From assembly GCA_947498625.1 (NCBI GenBank), contig CANMKR010000002.1:558001-622000 (forward strand): a DNA stretch of 64,000 nucleotides, read 5' to 3'. How positions within the stretch are numbered: the first letter of the stretch is position 1; every line of letters starts with the position of its first letter. The stretch is from an uncultured Kangiella sp. GTDB taxonomy: Bacteria > Pseudomonadota > Gammaproteobacteria > Enterobacterales > Kangiellaceae. Below the pieces are notes generated by a model that saw only the letters and a program-made list of their open reading frames with translations, searched no databases and was not told the origin of the DNA. Made by a program: the position numbers and the translations under genes. Positions 44,622 through 53,173 of the stretch are shown piece by piece.

Positions 44622-45518
44622 ATGCGAAAAAAAGCGTTAATCACTGGTGGAACCGGCTTCATTGGCCGAAACCTTATATCTCATCTTGAGCGTTCTAGCT
44701 TTGATGTATGGATCAAGTCAAGAAATCCTGAACAATACAAAGAAGAATTCTTTTTCCGTAGCACTAATCTTTGCAGCTCATTAGAAGAAGTTCCGGAAGT
44801 AGATTTGATAATTAATCTTTGTGGTGAAAACCTAGCAAATAAACGATGGACAGTTAATCAAAAAAGAAAAATTTATCAAAGCCGAGTAGATGAAACCAAT
44901 GAATTAGTTGAATGGATGGCGACTTCAGAAGTTCGACCTAGAGCTTTTATTTCTGGATCAGCGATTGGCTTTTATGGTGATCGGAAAGACGAAATAATTA
45001 CCGAGGCATCGCAAGCTGGAAAAGAAGAATTTCAAGTGAAACTCTGTCAAAGGTGGGAACAGGCTGCGCAAAAAGCAGAAGAGTTAGGCATCAGGACTTG
45101 TTATATTCGTACAGGAGTAGTGTTAGGTGACGATGGTGCTTTACCAAAAATGCTAACCCCTTTTAAATTTGGTGTAGGCGGCAAACTCGGAACTGGTAAG
45201 CAATGGTTTTCTTGGATTCATATTCAAGATCAGGTTAGAGGAATTATGCACCTAGTAAACAACGAAGCCTTGTCTGGGGTGTTTAATCTAACCAGCCCAA
45301 ATCCAGTTACCAATAAACAGTTAACCGATGAGATAGCCAATAAATTAAGAAAAAAAGCTCCACTTACTGTGCCTAGCTTTGCTTTAAAGCTAGCCGTGGG
45401 CCAATTTTCGCATTTGTTACTAACAGGCCAGAAAGTCATACCCCAAGCGCTTCAAGATTCAGGATTTGAATTTAAGTTCCCCACCCTAACTGAAGCACTT
45501 AACGACTTGGTGAATTAA
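44622..45518 (+). CDS. TIGR01777-type NAD(P)-dependent epimerase-like protein
   Basis: The 298-residue protein has an extended-SDR start (ALITGGTGFIGRNL), the family's NLCGENLANKRW segment, SGSAIGFYGDR and FSWIHIQDQVRGIMHL, the YfcH/SulA-related TIGR01777 pattern. Reaction unknown. I choose the second of two adjacent ATGs (44622) because GGA lies 7 bases before it. The final block (GQKVIPQALQDSGFEFKFPTL) is the usual family end. Confidence 0.87.
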   Translation: MRKKALITGGTGFIGRNLISHLERSSFDVWIKSRNPEQYKEEFFFRSTNLCSSLEEVPEVDLIINLCGENLANKRWTVNQKRKIYQSRVDETNELVEWMATSEVRPRAFISGSAIGFYGDRKDEIITEASQAGKEEFQVKLCQRWEQAAQKAEELGIRTCYIRTGVVLGDDGALPKMLTPFKFGVGGKLGTGKQWFSWIHIQDQVRGIMHLVNNEALSGVFNLTSPNPVTNKQLTDEIANKLRKKAPLTVPSFALKLAVGQFSHLLLTGQKVIPQALQDSGFEFKFPTLTEALNDLVN

Positions 45519-45545
45519 AGCTAATTACCAATTTAACTCTTTGCT

Positions 45546-47087
45546 CTATTTTGCGTTTTTAACGATAGCCTTAACGTCTTCGCGTAGTTGCTTAGCATCA
45601 TAAAGAATGCCATCTTTGATGGTGTATTTAACACCCCCAACTCTTATCGCAACGTTATCTAAGCCTAAACGGTAATGACCGGTGCCGTACAATACTTTAA
45701 AGTTAGCAATAGGGTTCTCTTCTACGATAACTAAGTCAGCAAGTTTTCCAGGTATAATAGAGCCTATCTTATCTTGCATACCTAAAGCTTCTGCGCCATT
45801 TAAAGTGGCGGATTGAATCACTTCTAGTGGATGAAAGCCTGCTTCTTGCAGTAATTCAAGCTCGCGGATATAACCGAAACCAAAAATTTTATAGATATAA
45901 CCCGCATCAGAACCAACCGTCACTCTTCCGCCATGGTTTTTATAATCATTCAAAAAAGCCATCCATTTGCTAAAATTGGCTTTCCAGTCGATTTCATTCT
46001 GGGTAGTCCAATCAAAAAAATAGGAGCCATGTGACTCGCGGTTAGGCTCAAAAAATGCTTTCAGTTTTGGATGTGTATAATCTTGATGCCATTCTGCATT
46101 TCGCTCACGCATCACATCACGACTCGCTTCATAAATGGTCATGGTTGGATTAATCGTGAAATCTAATTCTATTAACTCATCACGTACGGAATTCCACTTC
46201 TCACTGCCTTCTTTAGCAGCTTGTAACCATAAACGTCCCGCTTCGGTAAATCGATGCGACTCGTCGTTATAGTTGTAGTTTAGTGGATAATCTTGAATGA
46301 CCTTATCTTCAAACATGGCTTCTGGTAGACCATACCAGTGCTCCATTGTGGTTAAACCTAAACGTGCAGAGTCTAAAGCATTTGTTCCCACTACATTCAA
46401 CTGAGCGTGATGCATGGCTGTACCTAGATTTTGTTTTTTTGCTTCATCTAAAGCAGCTTGCATCATAACTTTGGGCATGCCAAAAAACTTAATCCCTTGC
46501 GCGCCTTTTTTTGCCACATGGCGTACCCATTGGCGAGTTTCTTCAGCGCTAGTTATGGGTTTATCCCAGCCCATACCAAAGCCAATGTAAGGAATAATTC
46601 TTGGCGCGGTTATTTTATTTTGATCGCTTAGTTTTTTTTGTTTAAGAGTCCACTCTAAACCATTAAAGCTACCAGGTTCACGAACCGTCGTAATACCATG
46701 AGCTAACCACAGCTTAAAAGGATATTCCGCGGGCAAACCATCAACACTCCCCGCAATATGGCCATGTAAATCAACAAAACCGGGAAGCACATAATGACCC
46801 GTTATATCTATTACTCTATCGGTTTTATTCGCTTGCGGTCTTGCAGAATCTTTAATTGGGACCCCAGGCGCGCCTACCGAACGTACGGATAAGATTTTGT
46901 TACCTTGAATGATAATGTCAACCGGGCCGGTGGGAGGAGCACCTTCACCATTAATAAGAATTCCGCCTCTAAGGATCAAGCGATTAAATGGTCCTTCCCC
47001 TTCAGAAACAATAGGAGCATCAAAAGTTTTTTGTGCGTTTAGATTAAAGGTTAAACAAGTTAAAATTAAAGCTATCAAATAACGCAT
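45546..47087 (-). CDS. exported amidohydrolase
   Basis: The 513 residues begin with a Sec signal (to NA-Q, about residue 18). The metal-binding VDLHGHIAG, the AMHHAQ segment and the SDAGYIYKIFGFG end place it with imidazolonepropionase-like amidohydrolases. It is a distant relative of the anchored enzyme at 27811 but differs by a longer insertion (about residues 270-360). It is the last gene of a minus-strand group, nine bases after a nucleotidase gene. Substrate unknown. Confidence 0.83.
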   Translation of the reverse strand: MRYLIALILTCLTFNLNAQKTFDAPIVSEGEGPFNRLILRGGILINGEGAPPTGPVDIIIQGNKILSVRSVGAPGVPIKDSARPQANKTDRVIDITGHYVLPGFVDLHGHIAGSVDGLPAEYPFKLWLAHGITTVREPGSFNGLEWTLKQKKLSDQNKITAPRIIPYIGFGMGWDKPITSAEETRQWVRHVAKKGAQGIKFFGMPKVMMQAALDEAKKQNLGTAMHHAQLNVVGTNALDSARLGLTTMEHWYGLPEAMFEDKVIQDYPLNYNYNDESHRFTEAGRLWLQAAKEGSEKWNSVRDELIELDFTINPTMTIYEASRDVMRERNAEWHQDYTHPKLKAFFEPNRESHGSYFFDWTTQNEIDWKANFSKWMAFLNDYKNHGGRVTVGSDAGYIYKIFGFGYIRELELLQEAGFHPLEVIQSATLNGAEALGMQDKIGSIIPGKLADLVIVEENPIANFKVLYGTGHYRLGLDNVAIRVGGVKYTIKDGILYDAKQLREDVKAIVKNAK

Positions 47088-47096
47088 GAAAATATC

Positions 47097-47996
47097 CTAT
47101 TGGTTAACAATACCACTTGGTACATGACCGCTGGCGATATGGTCTTTAGCTCGGTCAATATGACCTTCTTGATCATCGAAGAACACATCTGCGCCAAAGG
47201 CTTTTAAAAATTGTGTTTTATCCATTCCGCCTAAGAACAAAGCTTCATCAATCCTGATATCCCAATAACGCAGAGTGCGAATAACCCTTTCATGCGCTGG
47301 TGCAGAACGCGCAGTCACTAAAGCAGTTCTAATTGGGCATTCATCTGTCCCGAATTCTTTTTGGATCTTATGTAAGGCTGCTAAGAAGGTTTTAAAAGGA
47401 CCACCTTCTAATGGTTTTTGGGCTGAAGCTTTTTCATGTTTAGTAAACTCATCCAAACCACTTTGTTGATACACTTTTTCCGCTTCATCAGAGAAAAGCA
47501 CTGCATCACCATCGAAAGCGAATTTTATATGGTTTACGTCACTGTGAGCTTTGCTCGGCGCGACAATGGTTGCAGCAGCAATACCATTATCAATAGCCTG
47601 TTTAACGTCATAGGGATTGGTCGATAAAAACAAATGTGCGCCAAAAGCTGAGGCATACAAATAAGGACTGTTACCGGAGGTAAAAGCAGCCCGAGTAATT
47701 TGTAATTGATGGTTTTCAATGGAGTTAAAAACTCTAAGCCCCGTATCTGCGCTATTACGAGACAGTAGAATCACTTCAACTCGAACCTTATCCAGCCCGC
47801 CTTCATTGAGGGCTAATAATTTTTTGACTAAACCAAATGCCGCACCGGGTTTTAATAATTCATCTTCATGATCGATTTGATATTGGGCATAACTATCAAC
47901 ACCCTTTTCAAGATAAATACGATGACTGTCCGCTAAATCAAAAAGTGCGGTCGAAGAAATTGCTATAACTAGAGTATCATTAAACTCAATCGGCAT
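47097..47996 (-). CDS. cytosolic 5'-nucleotidase (NT5C1-like)
   Basis: The 299-residue protein matches the cytosolic 5'-nucleotidase family (HAD-type): AISSTALFDL at the start with the phospho-acceptor region atypically lacking a DxDxT, KFAFDGDAVLFSDEAE at about 175-190 carrying the Asp pair, ALVTARSAPAHERVIRTL, and FFDDQEGHIDRA near the end. It would dephosphorylate nucleoside monophosphates. It has no signal peptide. Eight bases separate it from mlaA upstream and nine from the amidohydrolase gene downstream. Confidence 0.83.
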   Translation of the reverse strand: MPIEFNDTLVIAISSTALFDLADSHRIYLEKGVDSYAQYQIDHEDELLKPGAAFGLVKKLLALNEGGLDKVRVEVILLSRNSADTGLRVFNSIENHQLQITRAAFTSGNSPYLYASAFGAHLFLSTNPYDVKQAIDNGIAAATIVAPSKAHSDVNHIKFAFDGDAVLFSDEAEKVYQQSGLDEFTKHEKASAQKPLEGGPFKTFLAALHKIQKEFGTDECPIRTALVTARSAPAHERVIRTLRYWDIRIDEALFLGGMDKTQFLKAFGADVFFDDQEGHIDRAKDHIASGHVPSGIVNQ

Positions 47997-48004
47997 GAGG
48001 AGTT

Positions 48005-48736
48005 TTAAAAATCCTCACAGTCTTCTTCAAACTCGCATTCTTCATCTTCAATTGGCGGCTTGCCATCGTGAATTAAGAATTGTCTTCTTTGTAAATAAAC
48101 GTCACGAACTAATGTATAGTCATCAGGAGCAGAATTTAATTGGTCGTCTAAACTTAATAAGCCTGCTCGGGTTTGCACTATATCAAAGATACGCAAAGCG
48201 ATTTCCGTTTGGGTATCGTTTTCTAATTCATCATAGAGATTATACAAAACCACGCTATCCACACCTTGACCAAAAGCATCGCGAGTAGTTGAAGGTCCTA
48301 AGAAAGGCAGCATTAAGTATGAACCTTCACCTACGCCCCACTCAGCTAATGTTTGACCAAAATCTTCTGGTTGGTGTTCAATTCCAAACTCAGTTGCTGG
48401 ATCGAATAGCCCACCAATTCCTAGGGTCGTATTTATTAAAAAACGACCAGTATCTTTAAGCGCCTTGCCCAGTTTAAACTGCAAAATATCATTCAGGATA
48501 GTTGGTACTTCACCAATATTTTGAAAGAAATTAGATACTCCAGTTTCTACCACGTCTGGGGTCACTGCTTTGTAGCCTTTTGCTACTGGCTTGAGAATAA
48601 CCGTATCTAATCCTTTATTGAACTTCCAAACGGAACGATTAAACCCTTCATAAGGATCGTTAGGGTTATTACCAGTAGATGCACAGCCGGCTAGAACAAT
48701 TGTTAGCAATATGGTGGAGAGTAACTTTGATTTCAT
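48005..48736 (-). CDS. mlaA: MlaA/VacJ lipoprotein
   Basis: MlaA removes phospholipids from the outer leaflet of the outer membrane and passes them to the Mla shuttle. The 243 residues have a lipoprotein signal (LAGCAS), DPYEGFNRSVWKFNK, the NTTLGIGGLFDPA helix region and GSYLMLPFLGPSTTRD. The acidic end (EEDCEDF) is unusual. The rest of the Mla pathway is not in the window. It leads a three-gene unit with the nucleotidase and amidohydrolase genes. Confidence 0.94.
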   Translation of the reverse strand: MKSKLLSTILLTIVLAGCASTGNNPNDPYEGFNRSVWKFNKGLDTVILKPVAKGYKAVTPDVVETGVSNFFQNIGEVPTILNDILQFKLGKALKDTGRFLINTTLGIGGLFDPATEFGIEHQPEDFGQTLAEWGVGEGSYLMLPFLGPSTTRDAFGQGVDSVVLYNLYDELENDTQTEIALRIFDIVQTRAGLLSLDDQLNSAPDDYTLVRDVYLQRRQFLIHDGKPPIEDEECEFEEDCEDF

Positions 48737-48804
48737 CTCAAAACCTTTTTGTAATACTTTTATGATTGAAACTGCTGATTATTGTAGCAATAAGTGTAAC
48801 TGAG

Positions 48805-49584
48805 TTACAGATTTACTCCAAGAATTACATCTCGCTCTAAAAAGTCCTGCAGAATCTTCTTACCGCCTTCGATCAACTGTTCAGGATTTGGAAACTGAAT
48901 TTCATCTTGCAGTTTTTGAATGGCTTGCGAACCGGTTAACTGCCTCCCTTCCTCTTCTTCAGACTCTTGGAAGATTTCAAGCAGTCGATAAGTAATAGCA
49001 TTCGTTTCCATAAAATCTACTTCATGCTCACGATTGCGAGAAATAATTAAAAAAGTTGGTTGTTCAGGACTTCCAGTTGGCACAAAGGCATCACCAATTC
49101 TATGCACTGGATATTGGTAAACCAATGGCCAAGCTAATGGCGAGACTACTACTTTCTGTGAATAGAGGTCGCCATTACGGTCGTGTGGAAATAGCCGTAT
49201 ATCGCCGGTATCAGAAAGCGCGTTAAGCTCCATCCATTCCCAATGAGCCAATTCAATCATAAAGGGATAATCGTCGTCTTCTGGTTGACGGTGCTCACTC
49301 AAGTAATCAAGAAACGCTTTAGAGATATCCCGAAAATAAGGACTGTGAGCTCTGTAGTCGATAAAAAACTGCCGTACCATTTGATGCCACTTTTTATCGC
49401 TAGTGAGATCACGCAAGATTGGAAAGCTATTACTACAAAAGTTTTCGACATTGTTATAAAACAAATCTCTATAAACTTTCATTCGCCTATCTTCAATGTT
49501 TGTAGGCTTTTCCACCTGCTCAGGGTTGCGCAGATGCCCTGCAAAATCGAACTGTACTTGTTGAAACTTAGGTAGGCTACTCAT
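48805..49584 (-). CDS. hvfC: HvfC/BufC-type partner protein (DUF2063)
   Basis: The DUF2063 domain fills the N-terminal half: RRMKVYRDLFYNNVENFCSNSFPIL, then WHQMVRQFFIDYRAHSPYFRDISKAFLDYL. In HvfABC and bufferin systems this protein recognises the precursor and delivers it to the multinuclear iron oxidase. The 259-residue length and its place 19 bases after hvfB agree. Its end overlaps nothing; mlaA follows 68 bases on with no clear terminator between. Confidence 0.88.
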   Translation of the reverse strand: MSSLPKFQQVQFDFAGHLRNPEQVEKPTNIEDRRMKVYRDLFYNNVENFCSNSFPILRDLTSDKKWHQMVRQFFIDYRAHSPYFRDISKAFLDYLSEHRQPEDDDYPFMIELAHWEWMELNALSDTGDIRLFPHDRNGDLYSQKVVVSPLAWPLVYQYPVHRIGDAFVPTGSPEQPTFLIISRNREHEVDFMETNAITYRLLEIFQESEEEEGRQLTGSQAIQKLQDEIQFPNPEQLIEGGKKILQDFLERDVILGVNL

Positions 49585-49603
49585 GAGTTTTTAGTCAGTT
49601 ATA

Positions 49604-50452
49604 CTAAGCAATGGCTTTGCCAGACAAATCTTTATCAAGATACTTTTGCTGGATGGTTTTGATCTGTGCTACTTCTGAGAATAATTCGGCAAGTGGCGGA
49701 ATATTAAAGTCACGCTCAAGCAAAGTGGGGAAAACACCAAATTCTTGGTATGCAGTTTCTAGTAAAGCCCATACATCAGGTTTTACATCGGCGCCATGAG
49801 TATCCACTTTTAAATCATCTGCTTCATCATAGTGCCCAGCTATATGAGCATAGGCGATCCGCTCTTTAGGTAAAGCCTTTAAAAAATCATCAGGATTGTA
49901 CTTATGATTAATAGAATTAACGTAGATATTGTTAATGTCCAACAGTAAATCACAATCAGCCTCTTCTAACACCGCCAATAAAAATTCCAGTTCTGACATT
50001 TCTTGACCTGGAGCAGCATAGTAAGACACATTTTCCATAGCCAGCTTCATACCAATAATGTCTTGCACTTGTTTAATTCGATCAGCAACGTAGTGTACCG
50101 CTTCTTCGGTGAAGGGGATTGGCATTAAGTCGTATAAATGACCATCATCACTACAATAGCTTAGATGCTCACTGTAACTCTTAATGTTGTATTTTTTAAT
50201 GAACTGAGCAACCTGCTTAACAAAGTTGATATCTAACGGCGTTGGACCACCAATAGACAAGGATAAGCCATGAATGACAAACGGAAACCGCTCAGCGTAT
50301 TGTTCAAATTGTTTAGTAAATTTTCCTCCAAATGGGATCCAGTTTTCAGGCGCCACTTCCATAAAATCAATACAAGACTGGCTGACCGTTTCAAACTGAT
50401 CAGAAAAATCTCGTCTTAAACCTAGACCTGCTCCTGTAACTAACTGGCTCAT
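49604..50452 (-). CDS. hvfB: HvfB/BufB-type multinuclear non-haem iron oxidase (DUF692)
   Basis: MNIO enzymes oxidise cysteines in ribosomal peptides. The 282-residue protein has the ligand pattern of the family: SEHLSY, AMENVSYY, DINNIYVN, YAHIAGH, DTHG and LERDFNIPPL. In Haemophilus HvfB with HvfC turns EGKCG cysteines of HvfA into copper-binding oxazolone/thioamide groups. The matching precursor just upstream makes the same reaction likely here. Read-through past the terminator after hvfA is needed for its expression, unless a promoter lies in the 105-base gap. Confidence 0.92.
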   Translation of the reverse strand: MSQLVTGAGLGLRRDFSDQFETVSQSCIDFMEVAPENWIPFGGKFTKQFEQYAERFPFVIHGLSLSIGGPTPLDINFVKQVAQFIKKYNIKSYSEHLSYCSDDGHLYDLMPIPFTEEAVHYVADRIKQVQDIIGMKLAMENVSYYAAPGQEMSELEFLLAVLEEADCDLLLDINNIYVNSINHKYNPDDFLKALPKERIAYAHIAGHYDEADDLKVDTHGADVKPDVWALLETAYQEFGVFPTLLERDFNIPPLAELFSEVAQIKTIQQKYLDKDLSGKAIA

Positions 50453-50510
50453 TTGAAAAACCTTTACTAAAGAATTTATAAATTAATATTAACTTCCAAA
50501 ATGCTCAAAT

Positions 50511-50539
50511 AAAAAAGTGGCAGCAAGCTACCACTTTTT
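50511..50539 (-). terminator. intrinsic terminator between precursor and maturation genes
   Basis: AAAAAAGTGG-CAGCAAGCTA-CCACTTTTT is a hairpin with T runs on both strands, 19 bases after the hvfA stop and before hvfB. It would let the precursor transcript greatly outnumber the enzyme transcript. Confidence 0.85.
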
Positions 50540-50557
50540 ATTCTTTAAGCTAAAGAA

Positions 50558-51004
50558 TTATCCGCCGCATTTACCTTCGCCGCATTTACCTTCTTTACCT
50601 TTCTTGCCTTTAGCAGATTCGCCGCATTTACCTTCGCCGCATTTGCCTTCTTTGCCTTTCTTGCCTTTAGCAGATTCGCCGCATTTACCTTCGCCGCATT
50701 TGCCTTCTTTGCCTTTCTTGCCTTTAGACTCGCCGCATTTACCTTCGCCGCATTTGCCTTCTTTGCCATCTTTCTTAGACTCGCCGCACTTACCTTCGCC
50801 GCACTTGCCTTCTTTACCGTCTTTCTTAGACTCACCGCATTTGCCTTCACCGCATTTGCCTTCGCCATCGAATTGAGCAAGGTTGTAGCCTTGAGCCAGA
50901 TCGCTAACTGAGAACGGGCTAGCCGTTGCGCTAGTCATTGCTACAGAGGCAGATAATGATGCTGATACTAATACGGCTAACTTTGCTTTATCTTTCTTTA
51001 ACAT
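50558..51004 (-). CDS. hvfA: HvfA-type RiPP precursor with twelve EGKCG motifs
   Basis: The 148-residue peptide has a signal sequence (to about residue 28, SATAS) and then a low-complexity core. The only cysteines are twelve, at 51, 56, 68, 73, 85, 90, 103, 108, 122, 127, 141 and 146, each in EGKCG. They form six close pairs (EGKCGEGKCGES) separated by KKDGK or (A)KGKKGK linkers whose lengths grow from 12 to 14 residues between pairs, a sign of repeat expansion. In the Haemophilus system each EGKCG can be modified to bind copper. AGGAG precedes the ATG. The DNA is repetitive; copy number may vary. Confidence 0.93.
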   Translation of the reverse strand: MLKKDKAKLAVLVSASLSASVAMTSATASPFSVSDLAQGYNLAQFDGEGKCGEGKCGESKKDGKEGKCGEGKCGESKKDGKEGKCGEGKCGESKGKKGKEGKCGEGKCGESAKGKKGKEGKCGEGKCGESAKGKKGKEGKCGEGKCGG

Positions 51005-51042
51005 TAGATTACTCCTAAATATGTTTACAATATAATCAAGCA

Positions 51043-51078
51043 GTTAGACATACGTCCAGCAAGTTTGTTACATCTAAC
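51043..51078 (-). promoter_or_regulatory. inverted repeat and possible ECF-type promoter of hvfA
   Basis: GTTAGA...TCTAAC arms at 51043-51078 enclose, on the minus strand, GTAAC (51071-51067) and CGTATG (51054-51049). GTAAC-type -35 elements are known for ECF sigma factors that control bufferin genes in other bacteria, but the spacing here is short, so this is only suggestive. It lies about 40-75 bases upstream of the hvfA start. Confidence 0.3.
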
Positions 51079-51146
51079 ACTTAATAATTCGAGATTAATT
51101 GCGCTGAAAATATAAGTCAAAGAAATAGTAGCTATATTAATGCCGT

Positions 51147-52217
51147 CTAGTTCACAACTTGATCAATAGTCAGGGAGTAATTTTGGGTAGGGGTAAGTCC
51201 TTGAATTGGAGAGATTTGCCCGAACAGATCACCCGCTTCCGGCTTGGCAAGACCCGTTTTAGAAAGTCTAATTTCTACTTTTAAATCAATAGCTTGCCAA
51301 AAATCTGCGGTGCTAAACATCAAGTTTTCAGGCGTCACCTTAATCGTTTGTTCTAGTTGCGAAATATCTATCGATTTTACCGCAATTGGAGCTCCGCCAG
51401 CTACCGGTCGTACTATGGCAAATGCTTTTGTAAAACTCTGTAAATCTAAGTTAGCAAAGTTGTTTATGGTGATTTGAATAAATTGTGACTCGGTGAATTT
51501 TAATCGTTCGAGTTCCTTTTCTATTAAATTATTGATTAGCTGAGCAGATTCACTATTTTGCTGGCGGCGACTGGCCAAGAATTTCCAAGTGTCAATGGCG
51601 GCTTGATGCTTTTCTAAACGTGATTGAGTCAGGCCCTTCATCATTAAAGCACCCTCATGGGTATTATTCTTTAATAAGACTAAATTTAACTGTTCAAGTG
51701 CGCTATCAAACTCACGGTAGATTAAATAAGTTTTGGCTACTTCAATTCTAGTATTGATTTGTTGTTCTTTGTTGCCTATTTGACTGGCGCGATTAAATGC
51801 TTGCTTAGCCAACTGACGCATAGAGTCAGTCTCAGCTTGTGGCTCTTGGGAACTAGTTGAACCCGCTGCGCTTAAGGTTAACAACTCGCCTAATTTCATC
51901 CAAGCCCCGGAATCCTCTGGATTTGCTTCTTGTCTTAAACGTAATTCATGCAGCAATTGATTAACGTTAATTTTCTTATCGCTCACCATTTGCGCCAACT
52001 CTTCAATCGAGTGGCTTTTTAATTCTTGATGCTGCGCGGCAAGTGCTTGGATTTCTTTATTAGCACCTAATTGATGATAGATACCGTAACTAGTCATTAC
52101 CGTAATCAGGCTTAATATCAAAAATACGGCCTTGGAATTGCCGCTTGAAAAAGTATTACTAAAAAGCCAAAAGGCCCAACTTAGAGCTACTAAAATAAAG
52201 ATTGCGGATACTATCAC
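51147..52217 (-). CDS. ccmI: cytochrome c biogenesis protein CcmI
   Basis: CcmI holds apocytochrome c for haem ligation. The 356 residues have two N-terminal membrane helices (residues 1-20 and 30-48), a leucine-zipper-like loop between them, TPR repeats in the periplasm (about 95-230) and a C-terminal beta domain (ITINNFANLDLQ...). It starts next to the ccmH stop and ends the ccm operon. Confidence 0.88.
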   Translation of the reverse strand: MIVSAIFILVALSWAFWLFSNTFSSGNSKAVFLILSLITVMTSYGIYHQLGANKEIQALAAQHQELKSHSIEELAQMVSDKKINVNQLLHELRLRQEANPEDSGAWMKLGELLTLSAAGSTSSQEPQAETDSMRQLAKQAFNRASQIGNKEQQINTRIEVAKTYLIYREFDSALEQLNLVLLKNNTHEGALMMKGLTQSRLEKHQAAIDTWKFLASRRQQNSESAQLINNLIEKELERLKFTESQFIQITINNFANLDLQSFTKAFAIVRPVAGGAPIAVKSIDISQLEQTIKVTPENLMFSTADFWQAIDLKVEIRLSKTGLAKPEAGDLFGQISPIQGLTPTQNYSLTIDQVVN

Positions 52218-52625
52218 TTACTCTTCAGCCTCATCTTCTGGTTGTAGCTCGCGACGACCTACTCGAGCTATCAAAGCAATAATGATAATGATAAATACCA
52301 GCAAAGGCATAAACCAAAGAACATAATTTTTCGGCGAGATAGGAGGATCATATAAAACAAAATCACCATAGCGTTCTTGCATATACTGAAGAATTTGCTG
52401 TTTATTTTCCCCTGCTTTCAACTTTTGGTAAACAAGGTATCTTAAATCTTCCGACAAAGGAGCATCAGAGTCCGCTATCGATTGATTTTGACATTTAGGG
52501 CAACGTAATTCGTTAGCAATCTCTCGGTACAATCGTTCTTGTTCAGGACTATCAAATTGATAAGTTTCATTAGCTAAACTAGTAAAGGAAACTAATAAGC
52601 AAAGGGCTATCAAAAAAGTTTTCAT
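52218..52625 (-). CDS. ccmH: cytochrome c biogenesis protein CcmH
   Basis: The 135-residue protein carries a signal peptide, the redox motif LRCPKCQNQ (Cys42, Cys45), helix SEDLRYLVYQKLKAGENKQQI and one C-terminal membrane helix (VLWFMPLLVFIIIII). It reduces or binds apocytochrome CXXCH sites. Its start overlaps the ccmG stop by 4 bases. This is the short form (CcmL-like), with the TPR part as separate CcmI. Confidence 0.94.
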   Translation of the reverse strand: MKTFLIALCLLVSFTSLANETYQFDSPEQERLYREIANELRCPKCQNQSIADSDAPLSEDLRYLVYQKLKAGENKQQILQYMQERYGDFVLYDPPISPKNYVLWFMPLLVFIIIIIALIARVGRRELQPEDEAEE

Positions 52626-53173
52626 CGTTTATTCTCCCAGCCAATTGCTTCTAACTTAGGGATTATTACCTTATTCCATACTCTGTTATCGATCACGCCC
52701 ACATGACGGTCTCTAATATAACCTTGGGCATCGACAATAAAAGTTTCTGGTGCTCCATAAACGCCTAAATCAATGCCCAGTTGACCACTAATATCAGCGA
52801 TGGAATAAATAAAGGGATCACCATATTTTTGCAAATAATCAATAGCGTCTTTTGGCTTATCTTTATAATTCATACCAACCCATTTAATAGGATAAGTCTT
52901 TGAAAACTCGATTAAATAAGGATGCTCGGCATAGCAAGAAACACACCAGGTACCCCAAACATTAAGTAGATAAATTTCTTTAGGTAAATCAGCATTGGTA
53001 ATGACTTGTTCAGGATTTGTTACCGAACCTAATTTAAAGCTTGGAACCTTCTGGCCAACTAACTTGGTTTCTAATTTACGAGGATCGTTACTTAAGGATG
53101 ATTTAAAGACTAAAACCAGCACCAAGAAAATCAACAAAGGGGTTACAGCAATGATTATTTTTTTAGCTTTCAT
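52622..53173 (-). CDS. ccmG: thiol:disulfide interchange protein CcmG (DsbE)
   Basis: CcmG is a membrane-anchored periplasmic thioredoxin. In its 183 residues an N-terminal helix (8-24) leads to a thioredoxin fold with WGTWCVSCYAEHP (Cys77, Cys80), the GVYGAPETFIVD cis-proline loop and a GVID end. It overlaps ccmF by 11 bases and ccmH by 4. Confidence 0.94.
   Translation of the reverse strand: MKAKKIIIAVTPLLIFLVLVLVFKSSLSNDPRKLETKLVGQKVPSFKLGSVTNPEQVITNADLPKEIYLLNVWGTWCVSCYAEHPYLIEFSKTYPIKWVGMNYKDKPKDAIDYLQKYGDPFIYSIADISGQLGIDLGVYGAPETFIVDAQGYIRDRHVGVIDNRVWNKVIIPKLEAIGWENKR

Noticed and set aside
50517-50876. Long plus-strand frame rich in HLPSPHLPSLP repeats opposite hvfA
   Set aside because: It is the mirror of the repetitive EGKCG coding DNA; no ribosome site and no signal peptide. 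The real gene is on the minus strand.
50545-50880. Second minus-strand frame of Ala/Lys/Asn repeats (KANAAKVNAA) over the hvfA core
   Set aside because: A shifted reading of the same tandem DNA; the hvfA frame has the start, ribosome site, signal peptide and partner genes.
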